Shown piece by piece: positions 6,321 through 12,341 of a stretch of DNA of 16,106 bases (position 1 is its first letter; each line of letters begins with the position of its first letter). Location of the stretch: assembly GCA_937892105.1 (NCBI GenBank), contig CALAUZ010000086.1:1-16106 (forward strand), in the 5' to 3' direction. The notes beneath the pieces were generated by a model that did no database searches, was not told the DNA's origin, and saw only the letters and a program-made list of their open reading frames with translations. Source of the stretch: an uncultured Fretibacterium sp. (GTDB lineage Bacteria; Synergistota; Synergistia; Synergistales; Aminobacteriaceae). Made by a program: the position numbers and the translations under genes.

Positions 6321-6452
6321 CTTGCGTTTACTCTGATTTTTCGGTATTTCACGATTTTTAGCCGTTCTATAAACTTCAACAGCAAGTATCACGCCAGCCG
6401 CAAACAACCTTACGCTTTCCTCTACTACGAATGAAGATAATAATGTAATCAT
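6315..6452 (-). CDS. 45-residue membrane microprotein
   Basis: An ATG-started minus-strand frame, product beginning MITLLSSFVVEESVRLFAAG, with a predicted helix LFAAGVILAVEVY and a strongly basic tail (PKNQSKRKK). Its start overlaps the stop of the 34-residue gene (TCATGA), so it would be translated by coupling, which compensates for a weak ribosome site of its own. It ends inside the shared terminator. No family was recognised. Size, topology and coupling resemble phage- or plasmid-type accessory microproteins, but nothing fixes a function. Confidence 0.45.
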   Translation of the reverse strand: MITLLSSFVVEESVRLFAAGVILAVEVYRTAKNREIPKNQSKRKK

Positions 6453-6553
6453 GAGGTTGCTGTGCTGTCCTTGATTATTTCTATTACATCGTCCATATCC
6501 ATAAAAATTAAAATTACAAGTGTTATTACAAATCCAGCTACAAATTGTTTCAT
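6449..6553 (-). CDS. 34-residue membrane microprotein
   Basis: The ATG has an excellent ribosome site (GAGGTGATTGTAATG) and lies 17 bases after the stop of the upstream gene. The product begins MKQFVAGFVITLVILIFMDM, a single transmembrane helix, then a short acidic stretch (DDVIEIIKDS) ending TATS. Its stop overlaps the start of the next microprotein by four bases. No family was recognised. The spacing and the good ribosome site make it more than a chance frame. Confidence 0.5.
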   Translation of the reverse strand: MKQFVAGFVITLVILIFMDMDDVIEIIKDSTATS

Positions 6554-6570
6554 TACAATCACCTCAAATC

Positions 6571-6933
6571 TTATTTTCTAATACTTGCCTCTGATGATAA
6601 TTCAGGCATTAAGGACAATGGCATTAACAAGTTTATGCTGAACTCATTATTACAAAGGAAGAATATATTAAAATAATCTCCTCGCTCAGTTTTGAATATT
6701 TGAACGTCCTCAAAAGACCTGTCCGCTGGGTTTATGTGATTTTTGATAAAGTAATCTAAATCACTGAAATTTTCAGCTATAAATATAAATCCCCCGTCGC
6801 TTCTATAAATATCCCTGTTCGCTTCGTATATCCTATCAAGAGTATTTGCAATATTGTACGCTTCTATGCAAACTCTTTTAGGAATTGTACCGATAAGGCG
6901 TTTAGCTTCCCTTGCTGTACCGATTTTATACAT
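6571..6933 (-). CDS. Unknown protein, tandem paralogue B
   Basis: I start it at the ATG at 6933 (product begins MYKIGTAREAKRLIG), with GAGGTG immediately upstream; the ATG at 6945 overlaps the previous stop and has no site. The 120-residue product aligns along its whole length with the upstream gene: MYKxGT at the start, a central (D/S)DGGFxFIAxNxSDLDY motif, then FEDV(Q/L)I and (I/L)N(L/I)LxPxSL near the end. Alternating helices and strands suggest a small soluble alpha/beta protein. I do not recognise the family. Tandem paralogues with tight coupling (8 bases) suggest a heteromer or a duplicated sensor or immunity protein; both are guesses. Confidence 0.6.
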   Translation of the reverse strand: MYKIGTAREAKRLIGTIPKRVCIEAYNIANTLDRIYEANRDIYRSDGGFIFIAENFSDLDYFIKNHINPADRSFEDVQIFKTERGDYFNIFFLCNNEFSINLLMPLSLMPELSSEASIRK

Positions 6934-6941
6934 CTTGCACC

Positions 6942-7322
6942 TCAATCATCAGGCCACGATACAGCAGCTTCTTTCATCTTTTTTGTCGCAAGTGATACAG
7001 GAATAAATAAGTTAATTCCATAGTCATAACCATAGAAAAATACGACATCAAGATATTGTTCTTGTTTGCACTCAATTATCAAGACATCTTCAAAAAATAT
7101 GCTCTCAATATCAACATTTTCAAGATAATGTTTCTTGCAATAATCCAAGTCAGATTTATTGAGAGCGATAAAAACAAATCCGCCGTCATCAAATTCAACA
7201 TCTCTATCTTTGCCGAAGTGTTCATCAAGCATTGAAGCAACTTCAAACGCTTTTTTGCAAACTTCATCAGGCAACTTTAGATTGATTTTCTTCAATTCTT
7301 CTATTGTACCGAATTTATACAT
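6942..7322 (-). CDS. Unknown protein, tandem paralogue A
   Basis: The start is the ATG at 7322, preceded by AAGGAGGTC; the longer open frame to 7523 overlaps the next gene and is not used. The 126-residue product begins MYKFGTIEELKKINLKLPDE, has a helix VCKKAFEVASMLDEHF, the core FDDGGFVFIALNKSDLDY and an aromatic strand YLDVVFFYGYDYGINLF. It is acidic, without a signal peptide or membrane segment. It is a clear paralogue of the next gene, and the intact DDGGF(V/I)FIA core in both implies selection. No named family could be assigned. It lies after a hairpin that may reduce read-through from the DUF1643 gene. Confidence 0.6.
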   Translation of the reverse strand: MYKFGTIEELKKINLKLPDEVCKKAFEVASMLDEHFGKDRDVEFDDGGFVFIALNKSDLDYCKKHYLENVDIESIFFEDVLIIECKQEQYLDVVFFYGYDYGINLFIPVSLATKKMKEAAVSWPDD

Positions 7323-7347
7323 GTTGACCTCCTTAAAATATGAAAAT

Positions 7348-7372
7348 CCCTCACTTCTTGATGAAATGAGGG
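7348..7372 (-). terminator. Hairpin between DUF1643 gene and paralogue A
   Basis: CCCTCA and TGAGGG pair, then one mismatch, then TTC/GAA around a 5-base loop. On the minus strand the stem is followed by ATTTTCATATTTT. It could be a leaky terminator or a processing hairpin between the two genes. Confidence 0.45.
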
Positions 7373-7405
7373 AAAACGAACAACGGAACACAGAAAACGA
7401 CGCTA

Positions 7406-8017
7406 TTAGGGATTTTTCGCTTGAGATTGAGCAGGAACATTTAGAGCAGGCTTGTTGTTTGCGGTTTTGTCCTTCTCTGTCTGTTCTGGGAGAACTGGCG
7501 GTGTGAACGCTTTTAATACCCATTGAAAACGTATTTGCGGTGCTAACGGGTGAAAACCGCTGTCTCCGTCCTCTGACGAAGCAATGCAGAATAATTTATC
7601 CTTGAACGGCTTTAATATGGTCAGTAACTTATCCTGAACCGCACGGACTTTTTTGTTATTATCGCCGATTTTACCCCATGCAATAATAATCTTGTCGGAC
7701 TTTTCGGCTGATTTCACGATAAATTCAGCGTTTTCTTTCTCAATGTCAAGCCCTAAATCTTCACTGGCATTGAGTTTTGTTGTTATCCTCGAACTGAGAT
7801 TTACAATATCGACCGCTCCAAAATCGAGTTTGGATATGTTGTTGAGAATATAAAGCGTTGTGTAATCCATAGTCATTAAATCTGCTGCGCTCGGATTTGT
7901 CATGATTATTGTTGCTCTGGGCTTTTTTGCGTCCCATTCCTTACGAAGCAAATATCTATTGCGCCTGTCATCTGAAAATACAGTTTCAGTTTTTAATAAT
8001 ACTTTTTCTGTCAACAT
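7406..8017 (-). CDS. DUF1643 domain protein
   Basis: A 203-residue protein with a strong ribosome site (GGGAGGTTTTATCTATG). DUF1643 features in order are RNRYLLRKEWD near residue 20, the ATIIMTNPSAADLMTMDYTT segment at about 35-54, DIVNLSSR near 70, KIIIAWGKIGDNN near 108, and CIASSEDGDSGFHPLAP near 145. A proline-rich, polar tail of about 35 residues follows and looks disordered. The family is widespread in phages and mobile elements and has no firm biochemical function that I can name. The NPS and HP motifs recall uracil-DNA-glycosylase-like folds; that is my inference. Its neighbours are all accessory genes. Confidence 0.8.
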   Translation of the reverse strand: MLTEKVLLKTETVFSDDRRNRYLLRKEWDAKKPRATIIMTNPSAADLMTMDYTTLYILNNISKLDFGAVDIVNLSSRITTKLNASEDLGLDIEKENAEFIVKSAEKSDKIIIAWGKIGDNNKKVRAVQDKLLTILKPFKDKLFCIASSEDGDSGFHPLAPQIRFQWVLKAFTPPVLPEQTEKDKTANNKPALNVPAQSQAKNP

Positions 8018-8042
8018 AGATAAAACCTCCCTTCATAAAAAT

Positions 8043-8064
8043 TTAGTGATGAATTAGTGATGAA
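8043..8064. repeat. Tandem 11-bp repeat upstream of the DUF1643 gene
   Basis: TTAGTGATGAA occurs twice back to back (8043-8053 and 8054-8064), about 30 bases upstream of the DUF1643 start. Related AGTGATAA motifs lie upstream of the DUF6876-like gene (8610-8617, and inverted at 8651-8658 and 8673-8680). This looks like a shared operator. Confidence 0.5.
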
Positions 8065-8180
8065 AAAGTGCCGAAAACAAAATGAAAAATTTTTGAGAAT
8101 AATTCAGCAGCATGAAAAGAATAACGAAAAGGGACGAAGCGCAGAAAAAATCTAAATTCAAAATGAGCTACAAACAAAAT

Positions 8181-8549
8181 TTAATACTCTGACGGAAGCA
8201 TAAGAACGTTATCACACCAATACAATATAATACCCTCTGATAATGGGAAATCAGTATAAGTAAATTCTTCTCTGCCTAATTCGTGATAATTACCGTCCTC
8301 AGCAACAAGGACAGACGAGCGGTCTTTATTGACTCTCAGCTTATAAACTACAAAATCTTCTTTGCGTATTTTCTCCTTGTGAACGTCAAAGAATATAGCA
8401 AACACAAGCCATAAAGCCCTGCACATTTCATACATTGCTTTTACACCGTCAGTAATGTAAAACTGAAAATCACCAGGAAAAATTTTCCAATATTGAGACG
8501 TGCCTATACATTGAGCTAATGAATTTCTGATAACTTCGGGATTTTCCAT
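8181..8549 (-). CDS. DUF6876-like protein
   Basis: A 122-residue protein with GGAGG upstream of its ATG. Matching features, in order, are LAQCIGTSQYWKIFP near residues 11-25, FYITDGVKAMYEM near 30-42, an aromatic helix ALWLVFAIFFDVHKE, a strand with DFVVYKLRVNKDRS, the EDGNY turn, and the ending FTYTDFPLSEGIILYW then LMLPSEY. Family members usually have TDGV, YWLLD and a C-terminal TDFPL with LLPSEY, as here. They are common on plasmids and integrative elements near replication and conjugation genes; the function is unknown. The usual YWLxD is altered to LWLVF in this copy. It is probably the first gene of the leftward accessory cluster. Confidence 0.6.
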   Translation of the reverse strand: MENPEVIRNSLAQCIGTSQYWKIFPGDFQFYITDGVKAMYEMCRALWLVFAIFFDVHKEKIRKEDFVVYKLRVNKDRSSVLVAEDGNYHELGREEFTYTDFPLSEGIILYWCDNVLMLPSEY

Positions 8550-8689
8550 GATAATTAAAAACCTCCTTTCGTAAAAATTTTTGTAACTTTAGCACTATAT
8601 GAAAAAAGATTAGTGATAATAAACATTTATGAGATTGCTGATGAATATTCTTATCACTATTTCGTCCCTTTTTTATCACTTAAATAAAA

Positions 8690-8731
8690 TTGCAATGAAA
8701 AATAATAAGGACAGGGAAATAGCCCCTGCCC
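8690..8731 (-). terminator. Rho-independent terminator on the minus strand
   Basis: GGGCAGGG and CCCTGTCC (one G-U pair) flank a 7-base loop GCTATTT and are followed by TTATTATTTTT. No ordinary gene precedes it on this strand; only a six-codon frame does. It may protect the DUF6876 operon from read-through or act as an attenuator. Confidence 0.6.
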
Positions 8732-8783
8732 AGTCTCTAAGGCAAAATTAAAATCATAATAAGCACCTCAAATTATGTATATG

Positions 8784-8797
8784 AGAATAATTATTCT
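8784..8797. promoter_or_regulatory. Perfect 14-bp palindrome, ARG-box-like
   Basis: AGAATAATTATTCT is a perfect palindrome whose central GAAT-AATT-ATTC matches the core of the known ARG box (TGAAT, four A/T, ATTCA) apart from the outermost T and A. It lies about 45 bases upstream of the toxin promoter and upstream of the minus-strand terminator. Binding by the ArgR-like protein at 3256 is a testable inference. Confidence 0.4.
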
Positions 8798-8840
8798 TCA
8801 TAAATATAATATCTAAGTTAATAATTAGAAAATTCAAATT

Positions 8841-8868
8841 TTGAAATTGGGAATGAGTATTGTAGAAT
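8841..8868 (+). promoter_or_regulatory. Candidate promoter of the PIN toxin-antitoxin pair
   Basis: TTGAAA at 8841-8846 and TAGAAT at 8863-8868 with a 16-base spacer, 25 bases upstream of the toxin ATG. It is a good but not perfect sigma-70 match. Confidence 0.45.
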
Positions 8869-8893
8869 ATAAAAAATTTTGAGAAAGGAGGTA

Positions 8894-9392
8894 ATGAAGA
8901 TCGGCAAGTTAAAATTATATCTTGAAACGACAGTATTTAATTATTACTTCGACGAGGACAGAACAGGGCTTGAAGATGTCTTGAAGTTATTTGAAGCTAT
9001 TAGAGCAGAAAAATACGAGGCTTATACTTCACGATATGTTACAGAGGAATTAGAACGAGCGCAAGAACCTAAGAAAAGTAAAATGTTAAATCTTATTGAA
9101 GAATATGAAATAATATTATTACCTTTCGATGAGGAAGCAATAAGTCGATGAGGAAGCAATAAGACTATCTAACCTTTACATAGAAAATAATATAATTCCA
9201 GTTTCATATCGTTATGATAGTACCCATATTGCTATAGCCTCAGTTTATGGACTTGATTGTATAGTTTCTTATAATTTCAAACATATTAACCGTGATAAAA
9301 CTAAAAAACTAACTACAAATATAAATCAAGAAGAAGGCTATGAAGAAATTATTATTTGTACAGCAGAGGAGGCATTAAACAAAAATGAATGA
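8894..9392 (+). pseudogene. VapC-like PIN-domain toxin broken by a 19-bp tandem duplication
   Basis: The frame starts at an ATG just after AAAGGAGGT. It begins KLKLYLETTVFNYYFDE, typical of PIN-domain RNases, and continues through YVTEELERAQEPKKSK. An exact 19-bp duplication (9126-9144 = 9145-9163) then shifts the frame and ends the product at 85 residues (stop at 9149-9151). With one copy removed the frame would continue as EEAIRLSNLYIENNIIPV, YDSTHIAIASVYGLDCIVSY and NFKHINRDKTKK to the TGA at 9392, giving 159 residues, normal for the family. The second half holds the catalytic aspartate of YDSTHIAIA, so the present product should be inactive. The rest of the frame is undamaged, so the event is recent or reversible. 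Confidence 0.8.
9126..9163. repeat. Exact 19-bp tandem duplication inside the toxin gene
   Basis: TCGATGAGGAAGCAATAAG occurs twice in direct succession. Nineteen is not a multiple of three, so the duplication causes the frameshift. Loss of one copy by slippage would restore the frame. Confidence 0.95.
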
Positions 9393-9591
9393 AAAAATAT
9401 TTGATAATTTTGATGATGAATTGGATGCTATACGTTTAAGTCTTTATGAGGAGACTAAAGGCATGACACCGAGAGAAGAGGTAGCTTATTTGAATGCTAA
9501 AACTAAGCCTGTTATTCAGCGGTATAATTTCAGAATAAGCAATCTCAAACCTATAACACCTCGTAAAAGACAAGCTATAGTAACTGTTTAG
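9385..9591 (+). CDS. Antitoxin-like partner of the PIN toxin
   Basis: A 68-residue protein whose ATG overlaps the original toxin stop by 8 bases, with GAGGAGG about 12 bases upstream. It has an acidic N-terminus (NFDDELDAIRLSLYEETKGM) and TPREEVAYLNAKTKPVIQRY, the pattern of small proteins that follow this class of PIN genes (IRxxLYEETK, MTPxE). The C-terminus is basic (PRKRQAIVTV). The toxin-first gene order is unusual for classical vapBC but common for this subgroup, as I recall it. The frame is intact although the toxin frame is broken. Confidence 0.6.
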   Translation: MNEKIFDNFDDELDAIRLSLYEETKGMTPREEVAYLNAKTKPVIQRYNFRISNLKPITPRKRQAIVTV

Positions 9592-9929
9592 CATTGTTTT
9601 ATAAATTAGAGGGGTACAAAAGGAGTATCTGATAAAATAGGTACGATATATTTATTAAAATATAAACATTGATGAATACTGAAATATTTAGTGTTTTGAT
9701 TGTTTTGTCGAGGCTGTCTTGGCTTCCGCTTTATCTCCACCGTAGAATATAACCGACTAAGGTCGATAACATATCAAAACCCGTTGTAAAGCGGGTTTTT
9801 CTGTTACAATCCATCTCGAAAAAATCCATAAAAAGCCATACAAGAGCAAATATCACCGTATAAAGAACCGTGTAAAATTTATGAGTTCGACTTTTTTCTA
9901 CGGTTAGACCAAACGACGAGGTGTTTAGT
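9592..9929. other. Intergenic region before the integrase remnant
   Basis: About 340 bases with no gene that I can support. It contains a terminator at 9776-9800 and a switch from AT-rich to more balanced composition near its right end. A short stretch around 9727-9741 (TTCCGCTTTATCTCCACCG) vaguely recalls a tRNA or tmRNA 3' end but is not convincing. Confidence 0.4.
9776..9800 (+). terminator. Rho-independent terminator
   Basis: AAAACCCG, an 8-base loop and CGGGTTTT form a perfect 8-bp stem followed by a T-rich tail. No gene ends directly before it; the antitoxin ends 185 bases upstream. It may be the old terminator of a gene lost from this site. Confidence 0.6.
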
Positions 9930-10220
9930 ATGTTAACAGAGTTGCAAGTGAAGGGAGCAAAACCCAAAGATAAAACCTACATGGTACGTAATGACAGAGG
10001 TCTGTACCTAAGAGTTGACACAGCAGGGCGCAAATATTGGATACTGCGTTATTGAGAGCAGAAAAAAGAGCGTCAGATTTCGCTCGGCCCGTATCCCGAT
10101 TTGTCCATGAAAGATGCCCGTCTGAAACGCGATGAGCTTCAAACGGCCAGAGCCAAAAGTGAGAGTCCGACGCTAAAGACGGCCAGAGTGCCGCAAACTT
10201 TCTCAGATGCCGCCTCCTAA
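9930..10220 (+). pseudogene. P4-type tyrosine integrase, N-terminal remnant with nonsense codon
   Basis: The ATG has GAGGTG six bases upstream. The product begins MLTELQVKGAKPKDKTYMVR, followed by RGLYLRVDTAGRKYWILRY, the arm-DNA-binding domain (DUF4102) of P4-like integrases. A TGA at 10053 replaces the tryptophan expected after WILRY (family WxLRYWxxxK). Beyond it the same frame continues recognisably (RQISLGPYPDLSMKDARLKR) to a TAA at 10218, just where the core-binding domain should begin (TFSDAA). The catalytic R-H-R-Y domain is missing. The gene is doubly inactivated and marks the edge of an old integrated element. Confidence 0.85.
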
Positions 10221-10257
10221 TAAATGAAAAGCGGGGAAGCTGTATTAACTTCCCCGC
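10220..10257 (-). terminator. Terminator of the phage-remnant transcript
   Basis: GCGGGGAAG and CTTCCCCGC form a perfect 9-bp stem around a 9-base loop. On the minus strand it is followed by TTTTCATTTATTA. It lies just after the XkdX stop codon. Confidence 0.8.
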
Positions 10258-10271
10258 ACTTGACCGCTAGA

Positions 10272-10406
10272 TTACTCTCCTAGCAGGCCTTTTCCTGTTA
10301 TTGCCTTGAACTGTTCCGCCGTGATTACGTTCTTAGCTACTGCCTCACGTACTCTCTGTTCACTCCAAACGCCAGCTTCGTAGTACTTCTTGATCTTCTC
10401 GAACAT
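10272..10406 (-). CDS. XkdX-family phage protein
   Basis: A 44-residue frame with a strong ribosome site (AGGAGGTGA). It begins MFEKIKKYYEAGVWSEQRVR and ends with ITAEQFKAITGKGLLGE, a clear match to the XkdX family: short proteins encoded next to tail-fibre and lysis genes of PBSX-like and many gut prophages. The molecular role is not well defined. The gene lies directly after the 89-residue phage protein frame, whose stop overlaps its ribosome site, and before a strong terminator. It is the only apparently complete gene of the prophage scrap. Confidence 0.85.
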   Translation of the reverse strand: MFEKIKKYYEAGVWSEQRVREAVAKNVITAEQFKAITGKGLLGE

Positions 10407-10419
10407 TGCCTTTCACCTC

Positions 10420-10995
10420 CTAGAGTGTAACGCCTGCCATCATTGCGAGATAATCAATATCAGCGCGATCCTGCAGCTTTTCCAGCTCTGCCACTGGAAT
10501 GTCTCTCAACGCGAAGCAATGCCCGTCATCAACGCCGTGTGCCGCCTGTGTGTAATGCGCAGCCTGTACAAGCTCCATGTTGCTGTGTTCGCCGATAAGT
10601 CCTGCCTCGTCTGCCTCTGTATCGCCGGTAATTGTTGCCTTTGACAGCTTGCCTCTGAACGTCTCTTCCGTAACTTCCTTTTTGCTCACGAAGAAGATGT
10701 TTTCTATCTCGCCTAATGTAATCCTTCCGGCATCGAGAAGCCGCTTATAGGCTTTTAGCTTCCTGCGTTCTCGGGTAATGCTCTTGGGATTTTTCTTGCA
10801 AATTATCTTGCCTGTTTCCGTCAGACTGTAACTATTTTGTAAATGACGATAAAAGCTGGAAAGTTTTACAATTCGTGTCTTGCGTTCATTGACTATTATT
10901 CCGAACTCGTTTGCTATGGCTTTGAGGCCGTCAAGAAGATTTTTCAGTGTCTCTCTGTCTGACGCTATGGCGTAGAAACCATCGGTGTACCTTAT
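10420..10995 (-). pseudogene. Phage reverse-transcriptase C-terminal remnant fused in frame to a phage protein
   Basis: The frame is open from about 10995 to the TAG at 10420, without a usable start in its first half. It begins RYTDGFYAIASDRETLKN, the catalytic block of a reverse transcriptase in which YxDD reads YTDG. The thumb-like segment follows (IIVNERKTRIVKLSSFYRHL), then a basic helix (KNPKSITRERRKLKAYKRLL) and EIENIFF. After a GTG at 10689 comes an 89-residue acidic stretch (SKKEVTEETFRGKLSKATIT, ending DYLAMMAGVTL) that resembles a separate phage protein. No ribosome site precedes that GTG, so I read the unit as a deletion fusion. The palm domain and start are missing. Such RTs occur in gut prophages beside tail genes. 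Confidence 0.6.
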
Positions 10996-10996
10996 T

Positions 10997-11110
10997 CAGG
11001 CCGTTAGCGAAATCCCTTCCGCCATAGAACCATAAGCCTGACAGTCCCTCATTATTACATGACAGAAGAATTTTGCCAGACGGAGAATTGTAATCATTCA
11101 CGCAATACAT
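10997..11110 (-). pseudogene. ogt: N-terminal fragment of methylated-DNA-protein cysteine methyltransferase
   Basis: The ATG at 11110 has AGGAGG about 13 bases upstream. The product starts MYCVNDYNSPSGKILLSCN and continues with EGLSGLWFYGGRDFANGL, matching the N-terminal domain of O6-alkylguanine-DNA alkyltransferases (YxSPxGxLLL, EGLTGLWF). Similarity ends after about 38 codons at the junction with the reverse-transcriptase remnant. The catalytic PCHR domain is absent. The junction of two unrelated same-strand fragments suggests a deletion that joined a prophage tail region to a host or element gene. Confidence 0.65.
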
Positions 11111-11413
11111 GTCTCAATGCTGCCTCCTCTGCAATATGCCTGTAATAATTTGCGTTATCGCCGTAAAATCAATATTTTGGTATTATACTCCGTAAAAAAA
11201 TCCACACATGAAGGAGCTGGACTGGAAAATGAAATCATTATGATACGTGAAATTTTGCGCACGTGTTGCAGTTAATGCTAAATATTCCCGTTCAGTCTTC
11301 CCGCAGACCGTTCTCTGATACTTTTTCCCAATTCTAAAAGTTATTGCAAGGCTTTCTGAGGGTAAGTGCTGATATTACATCATACCTGAATAATTAGGAG
11401 GCAATTGATTACT
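11111..11413. other. Intergenic region left of the TDT carrier
   Basis: About 300 bases with no supported gene. A TATAAT lies on the minus strand at 11187-11182 and could serve the ogt fragment, but without a recognisable -35. An 11-codon ATG frame at 11208-11243 is not convincing. The last 60 bases should hold the promoter of the carrier gene; I see no strong consensus. Confidence 0.4.
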
Positions 11414-12319
11414 ATGGATTTTCTGAAACGTTATCCCATTCCCATAGCAGGACTTATTCTCGGTCTCTTTGCTCTGGGCAATCTCATTCAGTCGTACAGC
11501 AATGAAGCCAGACTGGCACTTGGAGTTATCGCGTTAATCCTTTACGTTCCCTACCTTCTGAAGGTCGTAATCTTCAACATAAAACTCTCTGAGCCTCTCA
11601 GCAATCCCGTAGCCGCGAGCGTATTTCCAACCTTCACGATGGCTGCTATGCTTCTTGCAGGGTACATCAAACCCTGCTGCCCCGAATGCGCAGGAATAAT
11701 ATGGTATGCAGGGGTAATCGGCCATGTACTGCTGATTATATGGTTCACGATGAATTTTGTGGTTAAAGGCTTTGCGGTGAAGAAGGTGTTTCCCTCATGG
11801 TTCATCGTATACGTTGGAATTGCAGTTGCCAGCGTCTCTGCTCCGGTAACTGGAAGACTTGACATCGGGCAGTATGCTTTCTGGTTCGGCCTCGTAACGT
11901 ATATATGTCTCCTCGTTATTGTGTGCTGGAGGGTTCTGCGTGTTGGCGAAATACCTGCTCCTGCAATGCCTACAACAGTAATATTTGCTGCACCTGCGTC
12001 CCTGCTGCTGGCGGGATACATGGTATCGTTTCCTGAGAAGGACGAGCGTATTGTTCTGGCACTTTTCGCACTGTCGGTGTTCTTCTGGGCTGTGGGAATG
12101 CTGTATTTCCTGCGGACTTTCAGGGGAGCTTTCATGCCGAGCCATTCAGCCTTTACGTTTCCTCTGGTAATCAGCGCAATCGCCGTGAAACTTTCATCAT
12201 CGGCTACAGGGTTTGCGTGGCAGGGAACGCTTGTTGACGTTGAGACTGTTATAGCAGCCGTAATAGTATTGTGGGTACTTGCGCGCTACGTGATGTATCT
12301 TTTCAGCGGCGCGAAGTAA
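11414..12319 (+). CDS. TDT-family (TehA/SLAC1-like) carrier
   Basis: A 301-residue membrane protein. I choose the ATG at 11414, with TAGGAGG upstream, over a TTG nine bases earlier that is too close to it. The product opens MDFLKRYPIPIAGLILGLFA, the typical start of the tellurite-resistance/dicarboxylate transporter family. About ten hydrophobic segments follow, with the family feature NPVAASVFPTFTMAAMLLAG near residue 60 and a second half repeating the pattern (FPLVISAIAVKLSS). Members form an anion channel or export pathway for substrates such as C4-dicarboxylates, sulfite or tellurite; the substrate here cannot be read from sequence. It is followed 22 bases later by a cysteine-rich redox protein, probably in one operon. 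Confidence 0.8.
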   Translation: MDFLKRYPIPIAGLILGLFALGNLIQSYSNEARLALGVIALILYVPYLLKVVIFNIKLSEPLSNPVAASVFPTFTMAAMLLAGYIKPCCPECAGIIWYAGVIGHVLLIIWFTMNFVVKGFAVKKVFPSWFIVYVGIAVASVSAPVTGRLDIGQYAFWFGLVTYICLLVIVCWRVLRVGEIPAPAMPTTVIFAAPASLLLAGYMVSFPEKDERIVLALFALSVFFWAVGMLYFLRTFRGAFMPSHSAFTFPLVISAIAVKLSSSATGFAWQGTLVDVETVIAAVIVLWVLARYVMYLFSGAK

Positions 12320-12341
12320 TATACATTTGGAGGGCAAAATT

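Larger units (their letters stand above)
8550..8893. other. Divergent intergenic region with repeated motifs
   Basis: About 340 bases between the leftward DUF6876-like gene and the rightward PIN toxin. It contains three AGTGAT-type motifs, a minus-strand terminator at about 8690-8731, a 14-bp palindrome at 8784-8797, and a promoter for the toxin gene. The only extra frame is a six-codon minus-strand ORF (MILILP) at about 8755-8735 with GAGGTG upstream, ahead of the terminator. Confidence 0.5.

Noticed and set aside
7323..7523. N-terminal extension of paralogue A up to 7523
   Set aside because: It would run through a hairpin and overlap the DUF1643 gene; the ATG at 7322 has a strong ribosome site and aligns with its paralogue.
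9700..9745. Possible tRNA or tmRNA 3' end serving as attachment site (TTCCGCTTTATCTCCACCG)
   Set aside because: There is no matching acceptor arm, T-arm GGTTCRA or other arm upstream; the resemblance is limited to a few bases.
9731..9967. 78-codon minus-strand frame across the integrase start
   Set aside because: It overlaps the recognised integrase N-terminus and a terminator, and has no ribosome site or family features.
11208..11243. Small frame beginning MKELDWKMKSL
   Set aside because: Only 11 codons, no ribosome site, no context.
11551..12145. Long minus-strand open frames opposite the TDT carrier
   Set aside because: They are shadows of a well-supported membrane-protein gene; no ribosome sites and no domain-like sequence.
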